DNA from: JBOGVA01 sp050692195
Lineage (GTDB): Bacteria; Actinomycetota; UBA4738
Direction of reading: 5' to 3'
DNA: 44,126 bases
Assembly: GCA_050692195.1 (NCBI GenBank)
Contig: JBOGVA010000015.1
Location: forward strand, 1-44,126
Positions 23,872-32,962 of the stretch are shown piece after piece (the first letter of the stretch is position 1; the number at the start of each line of letters is the position of its first letter). Made by a program: the position numbers and the translations under genes. Under the pieces are notes generated by a model. That model did no database searches, was not told the DNA's origin, and was given only the letters and a program-made list of their open reading frames with translations.

Positions 23872-24886
23872 GGACCTGGACGATCTCGTCGTCGCCGAAC
23901 GCCGTGAGCCCGACCGCCTCCCGAGCCCTCCGTTCGATCTCGAGGGCAACGTCCTTGTGCTCCACGAGGAACTGGCGGGCGTTCTCCCGCCCCTGTCCGA
24001 GCTGGTCTCCCTCGTAGGTGAACCAGGCTCCGCTCTTCTTGATGATCTCCGCCCCCACCCCGACGTCGATAAGGCTTCCCTCCCGTGAGATGCCCTTCCC
24101 GTACACGATGTCGAACTCCGCCTGCCGGAAGGGCGGGGCCAGCTTGTTCTTCACCACCTTGGCCCGGACCCGGGATCCGATGACCTCGGTCCCCTCCTTC
24201 AGGTTGTCGATCTTCCGCACGTCGAGGCGGACCGAGGAATAGAACTTGAGGGCCCTCCCCCCTGGAGTGGTCTCCGGATTCCCGAACATGATTCCTATTT
24301 TTTCGCGCAATTGGTTGATGAACAGGGCCGTGGTCTCGAATCGGGACAGCGAGCCGGCCAGCTTCCGCATGGCCTGAGACATCAGCCGTGCCTGAAGCCC
24401 CACGTGGGAGTCGCCCATTTCCCCTTCGATCTCGGCCCGGGGGACCAGCGCGGCCACGGAGTCAATCACCACGAGGTCGATGGCTCCCGACCTGACCATC
24501 ATGTCGGCGATCTCCAGGGCTTGCTCTCCGTTGTCGGGCTGCGACACCAGCAGCTCGTCGATGTTCACTCCGAGCGTGCGGGAGTACGTGGGGTCCAGGG
24601 CGTGCTCGGCGTCGATGAAGACCGCGATGCCTCCCGCACGTTGAGCCTCGGCAATGATGTGCAGGCAGACCGTCGTCTTACCGGATCCCTCCGGCCCGAA
24701 TACCTCCACGATCCGCCCCCGGGGGATTCCCCCGATCCCCAAGGCGACGTCCAGAGCCAGCGAACCGGTCGGGATCACCGAGATCCCTTGCCCGGCCGGA
24801 TGTTCGCCCAGCCGCATGACCGCACCCTTCCCGAACTGCCGCTCGATCTGCGACAGCGTGACGTCGAGCATCTTCTCCCGCTCCAT
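23831..24886 (-). CDS. recA: Recombinase RecA
   Basis: DNA strand-exchange protein and co-protease for LexA cleavage. 351 residues: Walker A GPEGSGKT (64-71), VFIDAEHALDP, Walker B LVVIDSVAALVPRAE, loop L2 around NQLREKIGIMFGNPETTPGG, and the C-terminal domain ending in acidic then Pro/Ala-rich residues. No intein is present, unlike M. tuberculosis RecA. ATG 24886 follows GAGGAGGTTCGGGG. A LexA box lies in the promoter spacer. Confidence 0.99.
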   Translation of the reverse strand: MEREKMLDVTLSQIERQFGKGAVMRLGEHPAGQGISVIPTGSLALDVALGIGGIPRGRIVEVFGPEGSGKTTVCLHIIAEAQRAGGIAVFIDAEHALDPTYSRTLGVNIDELLVSQPDNGEQALEIADMMVRSGAIDLVVIDSVAALVPRAEIEGEMGDSHVGLQARLMSQAMRKLAGSLSRFETTALFINQLREKIGIMFGNPETTPGGRALKFYSSVRLDVRKIDNLKEGTEVIGSRVRAKVVKNKLAPPFRQAEFDIVYGKGISREGSLIDVGVGAEIIKKSGAWFTYEGDQLGQGRENARQFLVEHKDVALEIERRAREAVGLTAFGDDEIVQVHEPAKEPAGAPAG

Positions 24887-24981
24887 CCCCGAACCTCCTC
24901 GAGCCCTTCGACGGCCGAGACCCTACCGGCGGGGTCTGACACAAATTACACCTCTGTAACTCCACCGAGCAACCGCGTGGC

Positions 24982-25010
24982 AGCCTAGCCGAACATACGT
25001 TCGAACGCAA
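24982..25010 (-). promoter_or_regulatory. SOS promoter of recA with LexA box
   Basis: Minus-strand TTGCGT (25005-25010), exactly 17 bases, TAGGCT (24982-24987). The perfect LexA box CGAACATACGTTCG (24990-25003) fills the spacer, the same layout as the LysM promoter. Confidence 0.85.
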
Positions 25011-25023
25011 GCAGACTCGCGAA

Positions 25024-25623
25024 CTATCGATTCAGCCCGAGGGCCCGCGAAACGAGCGGCTCGTAGGTGGCGCCGCGCGGCGAGAGATGGCTGCGGTACA
25101 GGACCAGGCGGTCCACGAGGAACGGCTCCGATGCGATGGGCATGCCGACCAGGCCCTCCGCAAACTCCTGCACATCGCGGGGCGGATTCAGGCGGGCCAA
25201 GGTGAGGTGAGGCGTGAACGCGCGCTTCTCCGGAACGAAGTGCTCGGCCAGCAGGTCATCGAGGCGATTCACCAATCCGGCGAACCGATCGCCCGGATCC
25301 GCCAGGCCGGCCCACACCACGCGCGCCCGGCGCAGGCTGGGGAACACGCCGATCTCGGTGAGCGAGCTCTCGAAGGCCTCGGTCGCCTCCGCCGCCGAAG
25401 CCACGGCCAGGCCGACCTCGTCGAGCAGGCGCGGCCACGTGCTGCCGAGGAACTTCAGGGTCACGTGCCAGCCATCCGTTCGCGTCCATCGAGCTCCGGG
25501 GATGCGGTCGCGGAAGGGCGCCGCCGCCTTGGCCAGCCCCGCCTTCACGGCCTCGGGGACGTCGACGGCAACGAACAGCCGCAGGGGCCTGGCCTCCGGC
25601 CGAGCGGCGCGGTCCCGAGCCAC
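25024..25623 (-). CDS. thpR: RNA 2',3'-cyclic phosphodiesterase (2H family)
   Basis: A 199-residue 2H phosphoesterase with both HxTx motifs, HVTLKFLG and HLTLARLN, after the N-terminal LRLFVAVDVPEAVKAGL. Members open 2',3'-cyclic phosphates on RNA and were first described as 2'-5' RNA ligases. The GTG at 25623 is preceded by AAAGGTGGTGAG. The longer open frame upstream covers the oppositely oriented secreted-protein gene and is not real. Its role beside recA is unclear; it lies upstream of the recA SOS promoter. Confidence 0.92.
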   Translation of the reverse strand: MARDRAARPEARPLRLFVAVDVPEAVKAGLAKAAAPFRDRIPGARWTRTDGWHVTLKFLGSTWPRLLDEVGLAVASAAEATEAFESSLTEIGVFPSLRRARVVWAGLADPGDRFAGLVNRLDDLLAEHFVPEKRAFTPHLTLARLNPPRDVQEFAEGLVGMPIASEPFLVDRLVLYRSHLSPRGATYEPLVSRALGLNR

Positions 25624-25629
25624 CTCACC

Positions 25630-25668
25630 ACCACCTTTCGTCCCTTCCTTACCACCTTTCGTCCCTTC
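25630..25668. repeat. Two 18-bp direct repeats upstream of thpR
   Basis: ACCACCTTTCGTCCCTTC occurs at 25630-25647 and 25651-25668, a period of 21 bases. The first copy supplies part of the thpR ribosome binding region on the minus strand. Confidence 0.75.
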
Positions 25669-25810
25669 GGCCCCATCCCCTGGCGGCACGCACACCAGTG
25701 GGCCAATGGCCGATGTCACGGGGCGCCGTCGCGCCGATAGTGGAGATGTCTGCCCGATCGCCTGCCTCGGCCGCGCCTCAGGGCCGGCAGCCGTACAGGA
25801 AGGAGTTCGG

Positions 25811-26350
25811 ATGAGAGTAGGCACTATCCCCAGCGTCAGGGTCCTTGCGACCCGAGCGCTCCTGGTGGCCATGCTGGTCCTCGGGGTCGCCGCGACAACC
25901 ACCTTCGCCGATCCCGCCGGCAACAACGGCACGGTCATGGTCGGCGGAGTCGGCCTCGCCGATCCCGGAAACGAACCGCATCTGGGGTGCACGTTCCAGA
26001 TCGAGTTCTACGGCTACGACGAGGACGCCGGCCTGGCCTCCTATGTCCTGGAGGGACATGCTCCCACCGGAGGGGGCACGCTGGACGCGGGCATGGTGTT
26101 CATCGGAGGAGATCCGGCCGGTGGCGCGAACGACCTCGACGCCGTGGTGGTGGTGGACCTGACGGCAGCCCTTGCCGGCATCCCGCCTCAGCCGGAGCAG
26201 GGACATCACGTCAAGCTCACCGTCCATGCGGATGGCTCCCAGGGCGCCGACGTGAAGCACAAGACGTTCTGGGTGAGCTGCGACGGCGACGGTGGCGGGG
26301 ACGACGGTGGCGGGGACGACGGTGGCGGGGACAACGGGGGAGAGGCCTAG
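25811..26350 (+). CDS. Secreted protein with an acidic glycine-rich tail
   Basis: A 179-residue protein with a Sec signal peptide (RVLATRALLVAMLVLGVAATTTFADP, cleavage probable near residue 33). A mature domain of about 120 residues contains FQIEFYGYDEDAGLASYVLE and VKLTVHADGSQGADVKHKTFW and two cysteines (LGCTFQ, WVSCDG). The tail is built from GGGDD units encoded by three 15-base DNA repeats (26291-26335). The ATG at 25811 follows AAGGAGTTCGG. No family is recognised; the domain looks like a small beta-sandwich. It is convergent with cinA, the two stops sharing CTAG. Confidence 0.8.
   Translation: MRVGTIPSVRVLATRALLVAMLVLGVAATTTFADPAGNNGTVMVGGVGLADPGNEPHLGCTFQIEFYGYDEDAGLASYVLEGHAPTGGGTLDAGMVFIGGDPAGGANDLDAVVVVDLTAALAGIPPQPEQGHHVKLTVHADGSQGADVKHKTFWVSCDGDGGGDDGGGDDGGGDNGGEA
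26291..26335 (+). repeat. Three 15-bp tandem repeats coding for GGGDD
   Basis: GGTGGCGGGGACGAC three times (third copy ends AAC). Such repeats can change the length of the Gly/Asp tail by slippage without breaking the frame. Confidence 0.85.
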
Positions 26351-27588
26351 GCCTCACTCTCCAAGAAACGCCGCAGAAGGTCGAGCGCCGCCTGCTCGGC
26401 CCAGCGTCGGATCTGATCTCGGTCTCCAGGGGCCCGGAGTGACCTCGAGTCCTCCGCGTGCTTCGCCGACAGGGCGAGGCACAGGGTCCCTGGAGGCTTC
26501 CCGTCATGCGGGTCGGGCCCGGCGACTCCGGTCAGGCCCAGCCCCACGTCCGCGGCGAAGATACGGCGAGCGCCGCGGGCCATCTCCCGGGCGCACTCCT
26601 CGCTGACCACGCCGGGTCCCCGTAGGGTCTCCTCCGACACCCCGAGGATCCGCTTCTTCGCGTCGGCCGAGTAGCAGACGGCCGATCCCTTGAAGTACAT
26701 GGAGGCGCCGGGGGACCGAGAGAGGCGGGCGGCGAGGCTTCCTCCCGTCAGGGACTCGGCACAGGCCACGGTGGCGGCCCGCGCCTTGAGAAGCCGGCCG
26801 ATCACGTGCTCCAGCTCCTCGTCGCTGGTGCTGAACGCGTGGCGTCCCAGGCGACTGGCCACCTCATCGGCCAGGGGGCGGATGAGCTCCTCCGCCTCCG
26901 CCCGGCTGGAGGCCTTGGCGGTCAGACGGACCCTGACCTCCCCCGAGGAGGCCAGGTACGCCACCGTGGGATTCGTCGATCCTCGAAACAGGTCGTCCAG
27001 CGTCTCGGCGACCTTCGCCTCCGCCATCCCGGTGACCTTGACGATCCGGGAGACGAGAGCGGATGGGCCTGCCAGGCCGATGAGCTCGGGGAGGACCGCC
27101 CCGATCATCATCTCCCGCATCTCGGCGGGGACGCCCGGCACGGCGTACACGAGCTTGCCCTCCGCCGTCCGGCCGATCAGCCCGGGTGCCGTGCCGCGAT
27201 CGGGAAGGACGTATCGGGCTCCCTCGGGCACGTCGGCCTGCCGAAGGTTCGACTCCGGCATCTCCCGACCGAACTGATCGAACTTGGCTCGAAGGTGCTC
27301 TTCGATCTCCGGGATGTGGACCAGCCGGACCCCGAGCGCCGCCGCCAGCCCCTCCCGGGTGACGTCGTCCTGGGTGGGCCCGAGCCCTCCCGTGGCGATG
27401 ACCACGTCTGCCCGCGACAGGGCCAGCCGGAACGCGTCGGCGATCCGTCCCTCGTTGTCCCCCACCGCCTGGTGGTTCAGGACGTCGACGCCGATCTCTG
27501 CCAGGGCCTGCGAGATCCACTGGGCGTTGTCGTTGCAGATCTGCCCGAGGAGGATCTCGGTTCCGACCCCGATGATCTCGGCTCTCAC
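26347..27588 (-). CDS. cinA: CinA family protein (competence/damage-inducible, nicotinamide-nucleotide amidase)
   Basis: 413 residues in two domains. The N-terminal molybdopterin-binding-like (COG1058) domain starts RAEIIGVGTEILLGQ and contains VIATGGLGPTQDDVTREG. The C-terminal amidohydrolase domain has AESLTGGSLAARLSRSPGAS, GVVSEECAREMARGARR and LGLTGVAGPDP. Family members deamidate nicotinamide mononucleotide and hydrolyse ADP-ribose. The GTG at 27588 overlaps the pgsA stop as GTGA. In many bacteria cinA is followed by recA; here thpR and a secreted-protein gene lie between them. Confidence 0.93.
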   Translation of the reverse strand: MRAEIIGVGTEILLGQICNDNAQWISQALAEIGVDVLNHQAVGDNEGRIADAFRLALSRADVVIATGGLGPTQDDVTREGLAAALGVRLVHIPEIEEHLRAKFDQFGREMPESNLRQADVPEGARYVLPDRGTAPGLIGRTAEGKLVYAVPGVPAEMREMMIGAVLPELIGLAGPSALVSRIVKVTGMAEAKVAETLDDLFRGSTNPTVAYLASSGEVRVRLTAKASSRAEAEELIRPLADEVASRLGRHAFSTSDEELEHVIGRLLKARAATVACAESLTGGSLAARLSRSPGASMYFKGSAVCYSADAKKRILGVSEETLRGPGVVSEECAREMARGARRIFAADVGLGLTGVAGPDPHDGKPPGTLCLALSAKHAEDSRSLRAPGDRDQIRRWAEQAALDLLRRFLESEA

Positions 27589-28163
27589 TCGGGGGGTTCC
27601 TTCACGGAGGATCGGGAGCGCTCTCTCCTCAGCCAGGACGCCGCCTCCACCCCGTAGGCGAGGCCCGTCAGCACGGTCATGACCACCGCCGCGAGCAATA
27701 GCCCAACCCTCACCCCGTCGGCACCCGCCCCGAGCGGAAGGATGTACATGGTCACGGCCAGGAGCTGAAGGGTGGTCTTGACCTTCGCTCCGCGCGACGC
27801 GGGCATGCTCCGCCCCCGGAACCCCAGGTAGGCCCGGAGCACCGAGACGCCGAGCTCCCGGGCCACGAGCACGATGGCCGCCCACAGGGGAAAGTCACCG
27901 AGGGCGGTCATGATCACCACCGGCGTGGACACCAGGATCTTGTCCGCCAGCGGGTCGAGCCACTGCCCCGTCCGGGTGCTCGCCGAGTACCGGCGGGCCA
28001 GGTAGCCGTCCAGCCCGTCTGTCGCCGCGCCGGCCACGAAGATGGCCGCCGCCACGTAGGAGGCGGTCGTCTCCTGGGCCAGGAGCAGCACGGCCAGGGA
28101 GGGCGACACCAGCACGCGCAGGACCGAGACGATGTTGGGCCAGCCGAGGCCGAGCGGCGTCAG
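27585..28163 (-). CDS. pgsA: CDP-diacylglycerol-glycerol-3-phosphate 3-phosphatidyltransferase
   Basis: Membrane enzyme making phosphatidylglycerol phosphate. The CDP-alcohol phosphatidyltransferase signature is complete (DGLDGYLARRYSASTRTGQWLDPLADK) with five further helices. The first GTG in frame (28115) would cut the conserved N-terminal helix NIVSVLRVLVSPSLAVLLLA, so the start is probably upstream. No ATG, GTG or TTG exists there, but a CTG at 28163 overlaps the preceding stop as CTGA, mirroring GTGA and TTGA overlaps elsewhere in this window, and gives the usual length of 192 residues. The CTG start is inference. Also possible is a related PgsA paralogue with another CDP-lipid acceptor. 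Confidence 0.85.
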   Translation of the reverse strand: MTPLGLGWPNIVSVLRVLVSPSLAVLLLAQETTASYVAAAIFVAGAATDGLDGYLARRYSASTRTGQWLDPLADKILVSTPVVIMTALGDFPLWAAIVLVARELGVSVLRAYLGFRGRSMPASRGAKVKTTLQLLAVTMYILPLGAGADGVRVGLLLAAVVMTVLTGLAYGVEAASWLRRERSRSSVKEPPE

Positions 28164-28897
28164 GGGCTGTTCCCTGATCGCTCCCCCCTGAAGCTCTGTG
28201 GGAAGAAGATTGCCGAGTACGGAGCGTCCCTCTTTCCCGGCCTCCCCATGGAATGCCCGTTGACGGTGATCACCGCGACCCGGCCGCGGTCGAGCTCGAT
28301 CTCGATGCGGGTGTCCGCGACGAAGGAGCGCCCCTCCCCCTCCCGGAGCACGTCGTCGAACTCCACTCGATCCTCGGTGCGCACGGTGAGGTGCACGGGC
28401 TCGATGGCTCGGACGACCACCTCCACGGGGAGCGGCGCCGGGATCGAGGCCTGCGTCTGCGACAGGCTGGCCGCGCCGGGCGTGGACCTGGAGCGGGACA
28501 GGAGGCCCAGCGCGCCGAAGATGGCGAGGACCAGCAGGGCCACACCGATCAGGAAGGCCCAGCTGGGGTGATAGCGCAGCGCCTGGGGAAGGTGGGGCTG
28601 GGCCAGCCGGTGGCCTCGGGCCGGCCTGGGAGATGGGAACGGAAGCGCGGGGCCGGGCCGTCCGAAGTGCCGGTTGTACACCGTGAGGACCCTGTTCGCG
28701 TCCAGGCCCAGATAGGTCGAATAGGAGCGAAGAAAGCCCCGGACGTACACGTCACCGAGCAGGCCCTCGAACCGTTCCCTCTCGAGCGCCTGGAGGTACT
28801 CCGTCCTGATCCGGGTCTCCCGGCTGGCCTCCTCGAGGGACTTCCCTCGAAGGAGCCGAGCCTTCCGGAGGGCCTGGCCGATACCGATCCCCTGCAC
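28160..28897 (-). CDS. RodZ-like helix-turn-helix membrane protein
   Basis: A 245-residue protein: an N-terminal Cro/C1-type helix-turn-helix (IGQALRKARLLRGKSLEEAS to DVYVRGFLRSYSTYLGLD), a Pro/Arg-rich linker, one membrane helix (FLIGVALLVLAIFGALGLL, about 117-135), and an extracytoplasmic DUF4115-type beta domain (VVVRAIEPVHLTVRTED onward). This is the RodZ architecture, linking MreB-type cytoskeleton to the wall. The actinobacterial version is less studied. The GTG at 28897 lies six bases after a TACTAT -10 element, so the mRNA is probably leaderless. pgsA overlaps its stop. Confidence 0.85.
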   Translation of the reverse strand: MQGIGIGQALRKARLLRGKSLEEASRETRIRTEYLQALERERFEGLLGDVYVRGFLRSYSTYLGLDANRVLTVYNRHFGRPGPALPFPSPRPARGHRLAQPHLPQALRYHPSWAFLIGVALLVLAIFGALGLLSRSRSTPGAASLSQTQASIPAPLPVEVVVRAIEPVHLTVRTEDRVEFDDVLREGEGRSFVADTRIEIELDRGRVAVITVNGHSMGRPGKRDAPYSAIFFPQSFRGERSGNSP

Positions 28898-28903
28898 GCG
28901 GCC

Positions 28904-28909
28904 ATAGTA
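28904..28909 (-). promoter_or_regulatory. -10 element of the RodZ-like gene
   Basis: Minus-strand TACTAT ends six bases before the GTG at 28897, which puts the start codon at +1. The gap 28898-28963 after ftsK begins here. Confidence 0.55.
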
Positions 28910-28963
28910 GCGACGAAGGCTCCCGCAGACAGCCGCGCCACCTACGCCGCAGGCTGTGTCTTC

Positions 28964-31234
28964 CTACCCCGGCTTGGCCCGGTCGGCCCACTCTTCCCAG
29001 GTCATCAGGACGTCGCGGGCCCTCGATCCCTGGCTGGGGCCCACGATCCCTCGCTCCTCGAGCAGGTCCATGAGTCGCCCGGCGCGAGCGAACCCCACCT
29101 TGAGCTTGCGCTGGAGCATGGAGGTGGACCCGAGCTGTGACCGGATGACCAGCTCGGCGGCCTGCTCCAAGAGCTCGTCATCTCCCTCCAGCGTTCCCTC
29201 GTTCTCTGCCGGGAGCCGCCCCAGGCCTTCGACCTCCGTCACGAACTCGGCCCTGCGCTGGTCCCGGCACCACTCGGAGACGGCTTCGATCTCCTTCTCC
29301 GTCACCCACGCGCCCTGGATCCGGACGGCCTTCGACGCGTTGGCCGGCTGGAACAGCATGTCGCCGTGGCCGACCAGCTTCTCGGCGCCCCCGACGTCGA
29401 GGATGACCCGCGAGTCGGCCTGGGAGGCGGTCATGAAGGAGATCCGCGAGGGGATGTTCGCCTTGATCAGGCCGGTGACCACGTCGACGGAAGGCCTCTG
29501 GGTGGCCACGACCAGGTGGATGCCCACCGCCCGAGCCATCTGGGCGATGCGGCAGATGGCGTCTTCCACGTCCCGGGGCGCCACCATCATCAGGTCGGCA
29601 AGCTCGTCGATCACCACGAGGATGTGGGGGAGCCGGACGAACCCGGCTTCCTGTCCCGGCGGGATCCGCAGCGTCCCCTCCCTGTGCCCCGCGTTGAACG
29701 CTTCGATGTCGCGCATGCCTGCGGCGGCCAGCGTCTCGTAGCGCATCTCCATCTCCCGAACCACCCAGGCCAGGGCCTCGGCCGCCTTCTTCGGGTGCAC
29801 GATCACCGGCGTCAGCAGGTGGGGGATGTCGGCGAAGTGCGACAGCTCCACCCGCTTCGGATCGATCAGGACGAGCTTCACCTCCTCCGGGTTCGTGCGC
29901 ATCAGGATGGAAGTGACGAAGGTGTTGATCAGCGAGGACTTGCCGGCGCCGGTGGCCCCGGCGATCAGCAGGTGCGGCATCTCGGCCAGGTTGACCAGGA
30001 CGGCCCGGCCGTGCACGTCCTTCCCCAGCCCGACGAACAGGGGCCTGGTGACCTCCCGGGCCGCCTTGGAGGACAGGACGTCGCCCAGCATGACGAAGTC
30101 TCGGACCTTGTTCGGAACCTCCACGCCGATGGCGGACTTGCCCGGGATCGGAGCGATGATCCGGACGTCGGGCGTGGCAAGGGCGTAGGCGATGTCGTCG
30201 CCCAAAGACAACACCCGGTTCACCTTCGTCCCCGCCTCCACCTCGACCTCGTACATCGTCACGGTCGGACCCCGGTGCGCCGCCTTCACCCGGGCCGGGA
30301 CGCCGAAGTTCCGAAACGTGCTCTCCAGCGCGGCCACCGTGTGCTCGGCGTCGCGGCCGTCGGGGGTGGTCGCCGGCGCTCGCCGCAGCAGCTGGAGCCC
30401 GGGGAGCTTGTAGCTGTCGCCCCGAGACGAAACTGACGGGCGGACCGGCTTGCCTTCCCCGATGCCCGCCGGCTCGATCTCCGGGGCCATGGCGGGGGCG
30501 ATGTGAACAGGGTCCATGTCGTCCTGGTCAAGCCGCCTCCCCCGGCGGCTCAGTCTCTCCCGTGAGCCTTCGGCCTCCGGCTCGCCGTCCGGCTCGAGGA
30601 AGAACCGGCGAAGGGTCCGGCCCACCGCCGCCAGCGGGGTGGCGGTGAAGACGAGGCCGCCCAGGAGGACCAGACCGGTGCACACCAGCGCCGCCCCGTA
30701 CACGGAGAGGACGGCGGCCAGGGGCGCGGCCACGACGGCGCCGGCGATGCCTCCCGCCCCGCTGACCGGGTCGTAGCCTCCGGCCGGGCTCGGGTTCCCC
30801 TGCGTGATGGATGCGATCCCCAGGATCCCCAGAGACCCGATGATCAGCCCGACCAGCATCCGACCGCGGTCGTCTCCGGCGGTGTCCCTGATCAGGAGCA
30901 GCGCCCAGTACGCCGCGATCACCGGGACGGCGAATCCCAGGGGGCCGAACAAACCCCTCGCGGCCACCTGGAGGAGGCGGCCGAACGGACCGCCAGCCCC
31001 GAACCAGAGTCCCAGCGCCGAGAGGATGGCCAGGACGGCCAGCCCGATCCCGAGGGCGTCCGAAGCCCGGGGCGACAGGTGCCGGCCCACCTTCGAGCCG
31101 GCCCGCCGAACGGCCCTCATGGCGGGCAAGCCCTTCGCCTCGCCCCGCGTGGGCGCTCGCTTGGTTGCCCGCTTTCGGCGGCCCGACCCCACTCTCAGCA
31201 GGCGCTTCGGCTTCTTCCTGGTCTTCGTCGCCAC
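28964..31234 (-). CDS. ftsK: DNA translocase FtsK/SpoIIIE
   Basis: A 756-residue chromosome pump of the division site. A basic N-terminus is followed by four to five membrane helices (about 58-200), a short linker, the alpha/beta motor domain with Walker A GATGAGKS (426-433) and Walker B ILVVIDELADLMM, and the C-terminal winged-helix gamma domain (STSMLQRKLKVGFARAGRLM) that reads polar DNA motifs. The N-terminus fits the four-helix FtsK/SpoIIIE plan. The GTG at 31234 follows GGGATGGAGGC, 21 bases after the RNase J stop. Confidence 0.96.
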   Translation of the reverse strand: MATKTRKKPKRLLRVGSGRRKRATKRAPTRGEAKGLPAMRAVRRAGSKVGRHLSPRASDALGIGLAVLAILSALGLWFGAGGPFGRLLQVAARGLFGPLGFAVPVIAAYWALLLIRDTAGDDRGRMLVGLIIGSLGILGIASITQGNPSPAGGYDPVSGAGGIAGAVVAAPLAAVLSVYGAALVCTGLVLLGGLVFTATPLAAVGRTLRRFFLEPDGEPEAEGSRERLSRRGRRLDQDDMDPVHIAPAMAPEIEPAGIGEGKPVRPSVSSRGDSYKLPGLQLLRRAPATTPDGRDAEHTVAALESTFRNFGVPARVKAAHRGPTVTMYEVEVEAGTKVNRVLSLGDDIAYALATPDVRIIAPIPGKSAIGVEVPNKVRDFVMLGDVLSSKAAREVTRPLFVGLGKDVHGRAVLVNLAEMPHLLIAGATGAGKSSLINTFVTSILMRTNPEEVKLVLIDPKRVELSHFADIPHLLTPVIVHPKKAAEALAWVVREMEMRYETLAAAGMRDIEAFNAGHREGTLRIPPGQEAGFVRLPHILVVIDELADLMMVAPRDVEDAICRIAQMARAVGIHLVVATQRPSVDVVTGLIKANIPSRISFMTASQADSRVILDVGGAEKLVGHGDMLFQPANASKAVRIQGAWVTEKEIEAVSEWCRDQRRAEFVTEVEGLGRLPAENEGTLEGDDELLEQAAELVIRSQLGSTSMLQRKLKVGFARAGRLMDLLEERGIVGPSQGSRARDVLMTWEEWADRAKPG

Positions 31235-31255
31235 GCCTCCATCCCTCCCCGGGGC

Positions 31256-32914
31256 CTAGACCTCCATGATCACCGGCACGATCACCGGCTTTCGCTGAGT
31301 GGTCTCGGTGAAGTACCTGCGGAGAGCCGTCCTGATGTGCTGCTTCAGGACGGTCGGGTCGCTGACTCCCTGCCCGGCGCCTTCCTTGAGCGAGAGCAGC
31401 GTGCGGTGCCGCGCCTCCGCCAGGATCGCCTCGGAGGCCTCCTCGAACACGAATCCGCGGTTGATGACGTCCGGACCCGCCAGGACCTCGCCCGAGTGCT
31501 GGTCCACCGTGACCACCACCACCACGATCCCGTCGCCGGCGAGTTTCCTCCGGTCCCGAAGGACAACCTCGCCCACGTCGCCGATGCCGAGCCCGTCGAC
31601 GAACGTCATCCCCGCCGTGACACTTTCGCCCCTCCGAACGGTGTCTCCGATCTCCACGGTGTCGCCATCTTCCACGATGAGCACGCGATCCTCGGGAATT
31701 CCGACCTCTTTCGCCAGCCGGGCGTGGTGGGCCAGATGGCGAAGCTCCCCGTGCACCGGGATGAACCACCGGGGGCGAACCAGGGTGAGCAGGAACTTGA
31801 GCTCCTCGGCCGCCGCGTGGCCCGACACGTGCACGGGGGAGACCGGGACGTGAAAGACCTCGGCGCCCGTCCTGTACAGGCCGTCCAGGGTTCGGTGGAT
31901 GGCCGTCTCGTTCCCGGGGATGACCGAGGAGGAGAGGACCACGGTGTCCCCCGCCTGAAGCTTCACCCACTTGTGCTCCCTGGCGGCCATCAGCGAGAGC
32001 GCCGACAGCGGCTCGCCCTGGGAGCCCGTGCAGCAGACCACCACGCCCGCCGGGTCCATGCCTTCCACCGCCTCGATCGGGACGATCGCCTCGTCGGGGA
32101 CGTCCAGGTACCCGAACGTCCGCGCCGCCTTCACGCTCTGGTGCATGCTGCGGCCGAGGAAGGCCACCTTCCGGCCGGCCCCACGCGCGGCGTTCACCAC
32201 CTGCTGCATGCGATGGATGTGGCTGGCGAAGCACGCCACCACCACCAGGCCCGGGGCGCCCCGGACGATGTCGTTCAGGACCGGGCCGACCGATCGCTCG
32301 CTCTCCGTCGATCCGGCGTGCTCCGCGTTCGTCGAATCGGAGAGCAGGAGGTGCACTCCCCGCCGGGCCTCCTCCGCGATCCCCTGCAGATCGGTCACCC
32401 GGCCGTCGATGGGTGTCGGATCGAGCTTGAAGTCGCCGGAATGCAACAGAGTCCCCGCCGGGAGATCGATGGCGACGGCCATCCCATCCGGAATGGAGTG
32501 GGTCACCCTGTGGAAGCGCATGCTGAAGGGGCCCGTCCGGATCTCGCCGCCGGGAGTGACCTCCTTGAACTGGGCATGGGCCCGAACGCCGTGTTCCTCG
32601 AGCTTCTCCTCCAGCAGGGCCAGCGTGAACCTGGTCCCGTGGACCGGCAGTGAGAACTCTCGCAGCAGGTATGGCAGCGATCCGACATGGTCCTCGTGCC
32701 CGTGGGTGAGGAGCACGGCGTGGAGCCGATCCCGGTTCTCTCGCAGGTACTGGAAGTCTGGGAGGACCAGATCGATCCCCGGCATCTCCGCCTCCGGGAA
32801 GGAGAGCCCCGCATCGATCAGCAGGATGCGGCCCTTCAGCTCCAGGGCGGCCATGTTCCGGCCGACCTCCCCGAGCCCGCCCAGGAACACCAGACGAGGG
32901 TCGCGTTCGCTCAT
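31256..32914 (-). CDS. rnj: Ribonuclease J
   Basis: Metallo-beta-lactamase/beta-CASP ribonuclease with 5' exonuclease and endonuclease activity in RNA maturation and decay. 552 residues: HGHEDH zinc motif at 71-76, VTHSIPDG, LHSGDFKLD, the beta-CASP segments ACFASHIHR and VVCCTGSQGEP, SGHAAAEELK, IPVHGE and the C-terminal RNase J domain. ATG 32914 follows GAGGTACGA. It lies 48 bases downstream of dapA, as in mycobacteria, where dapA also precedes rnj. Confidence 0.97.
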   Translation of the reverse strand: MSERDPRLVFLGGLGEVGRNMAALELKGRILLIDAGLSFPEAEMPGIDLVLPDFQYLRENRDRLHAVLLTHGHEDHVGSLPYLLREFSLPVHGTRFTLALLEEKLEEHGVRAHAQFKEVTPGGEIRTGPFSMRFHRVTHSIPDGMAVAIDLPAGTLLHSGDFKLDPTPIDGRVTDLQGIAEEARRGVHLLLSDSTNAEHAGSTESERSVGPVLNDIVRGAPGLVVVACFASHIHRMQQVVNAARGAGRKVAFLGRSMHQSVKAARTFGYLDVPDEAIVPIEAVEGMDPAGVVVCCTGSQGEPLSALSLMAAREHKWVKLQAGDTVVLSSSVIPGNETAIHRTLDGLYRTGAEVFHVPVSPVHVSGHAAAEELKFLLTLVRPRWFIPVHGELRHLAHHARLAKEVGIPEDRVLIVEDGDTVEIGDTVRRGESVTAGMTFVDGLGIGDVGEVVLRDRRKLAGDGIVVVVVTVDQHSGEVLAGPDVINRGFVFEEASEAILAEARHRTLLSLKEGAGQGVSDPTVLKQHIRTALRRYFTETTQRKPVIVPVIMEV

Positions 32915-32962
32915 TCGTACCTCACGGGTCCGGACAGGATGCCGGACACGATGGTGACGCGG

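Noticed and set aside
25624..25992. N-terminal extension of thpR
   Set aside because: It overlaps the secreted-protein gene in antisense; the 2H fold starts after the GTG at 25623.
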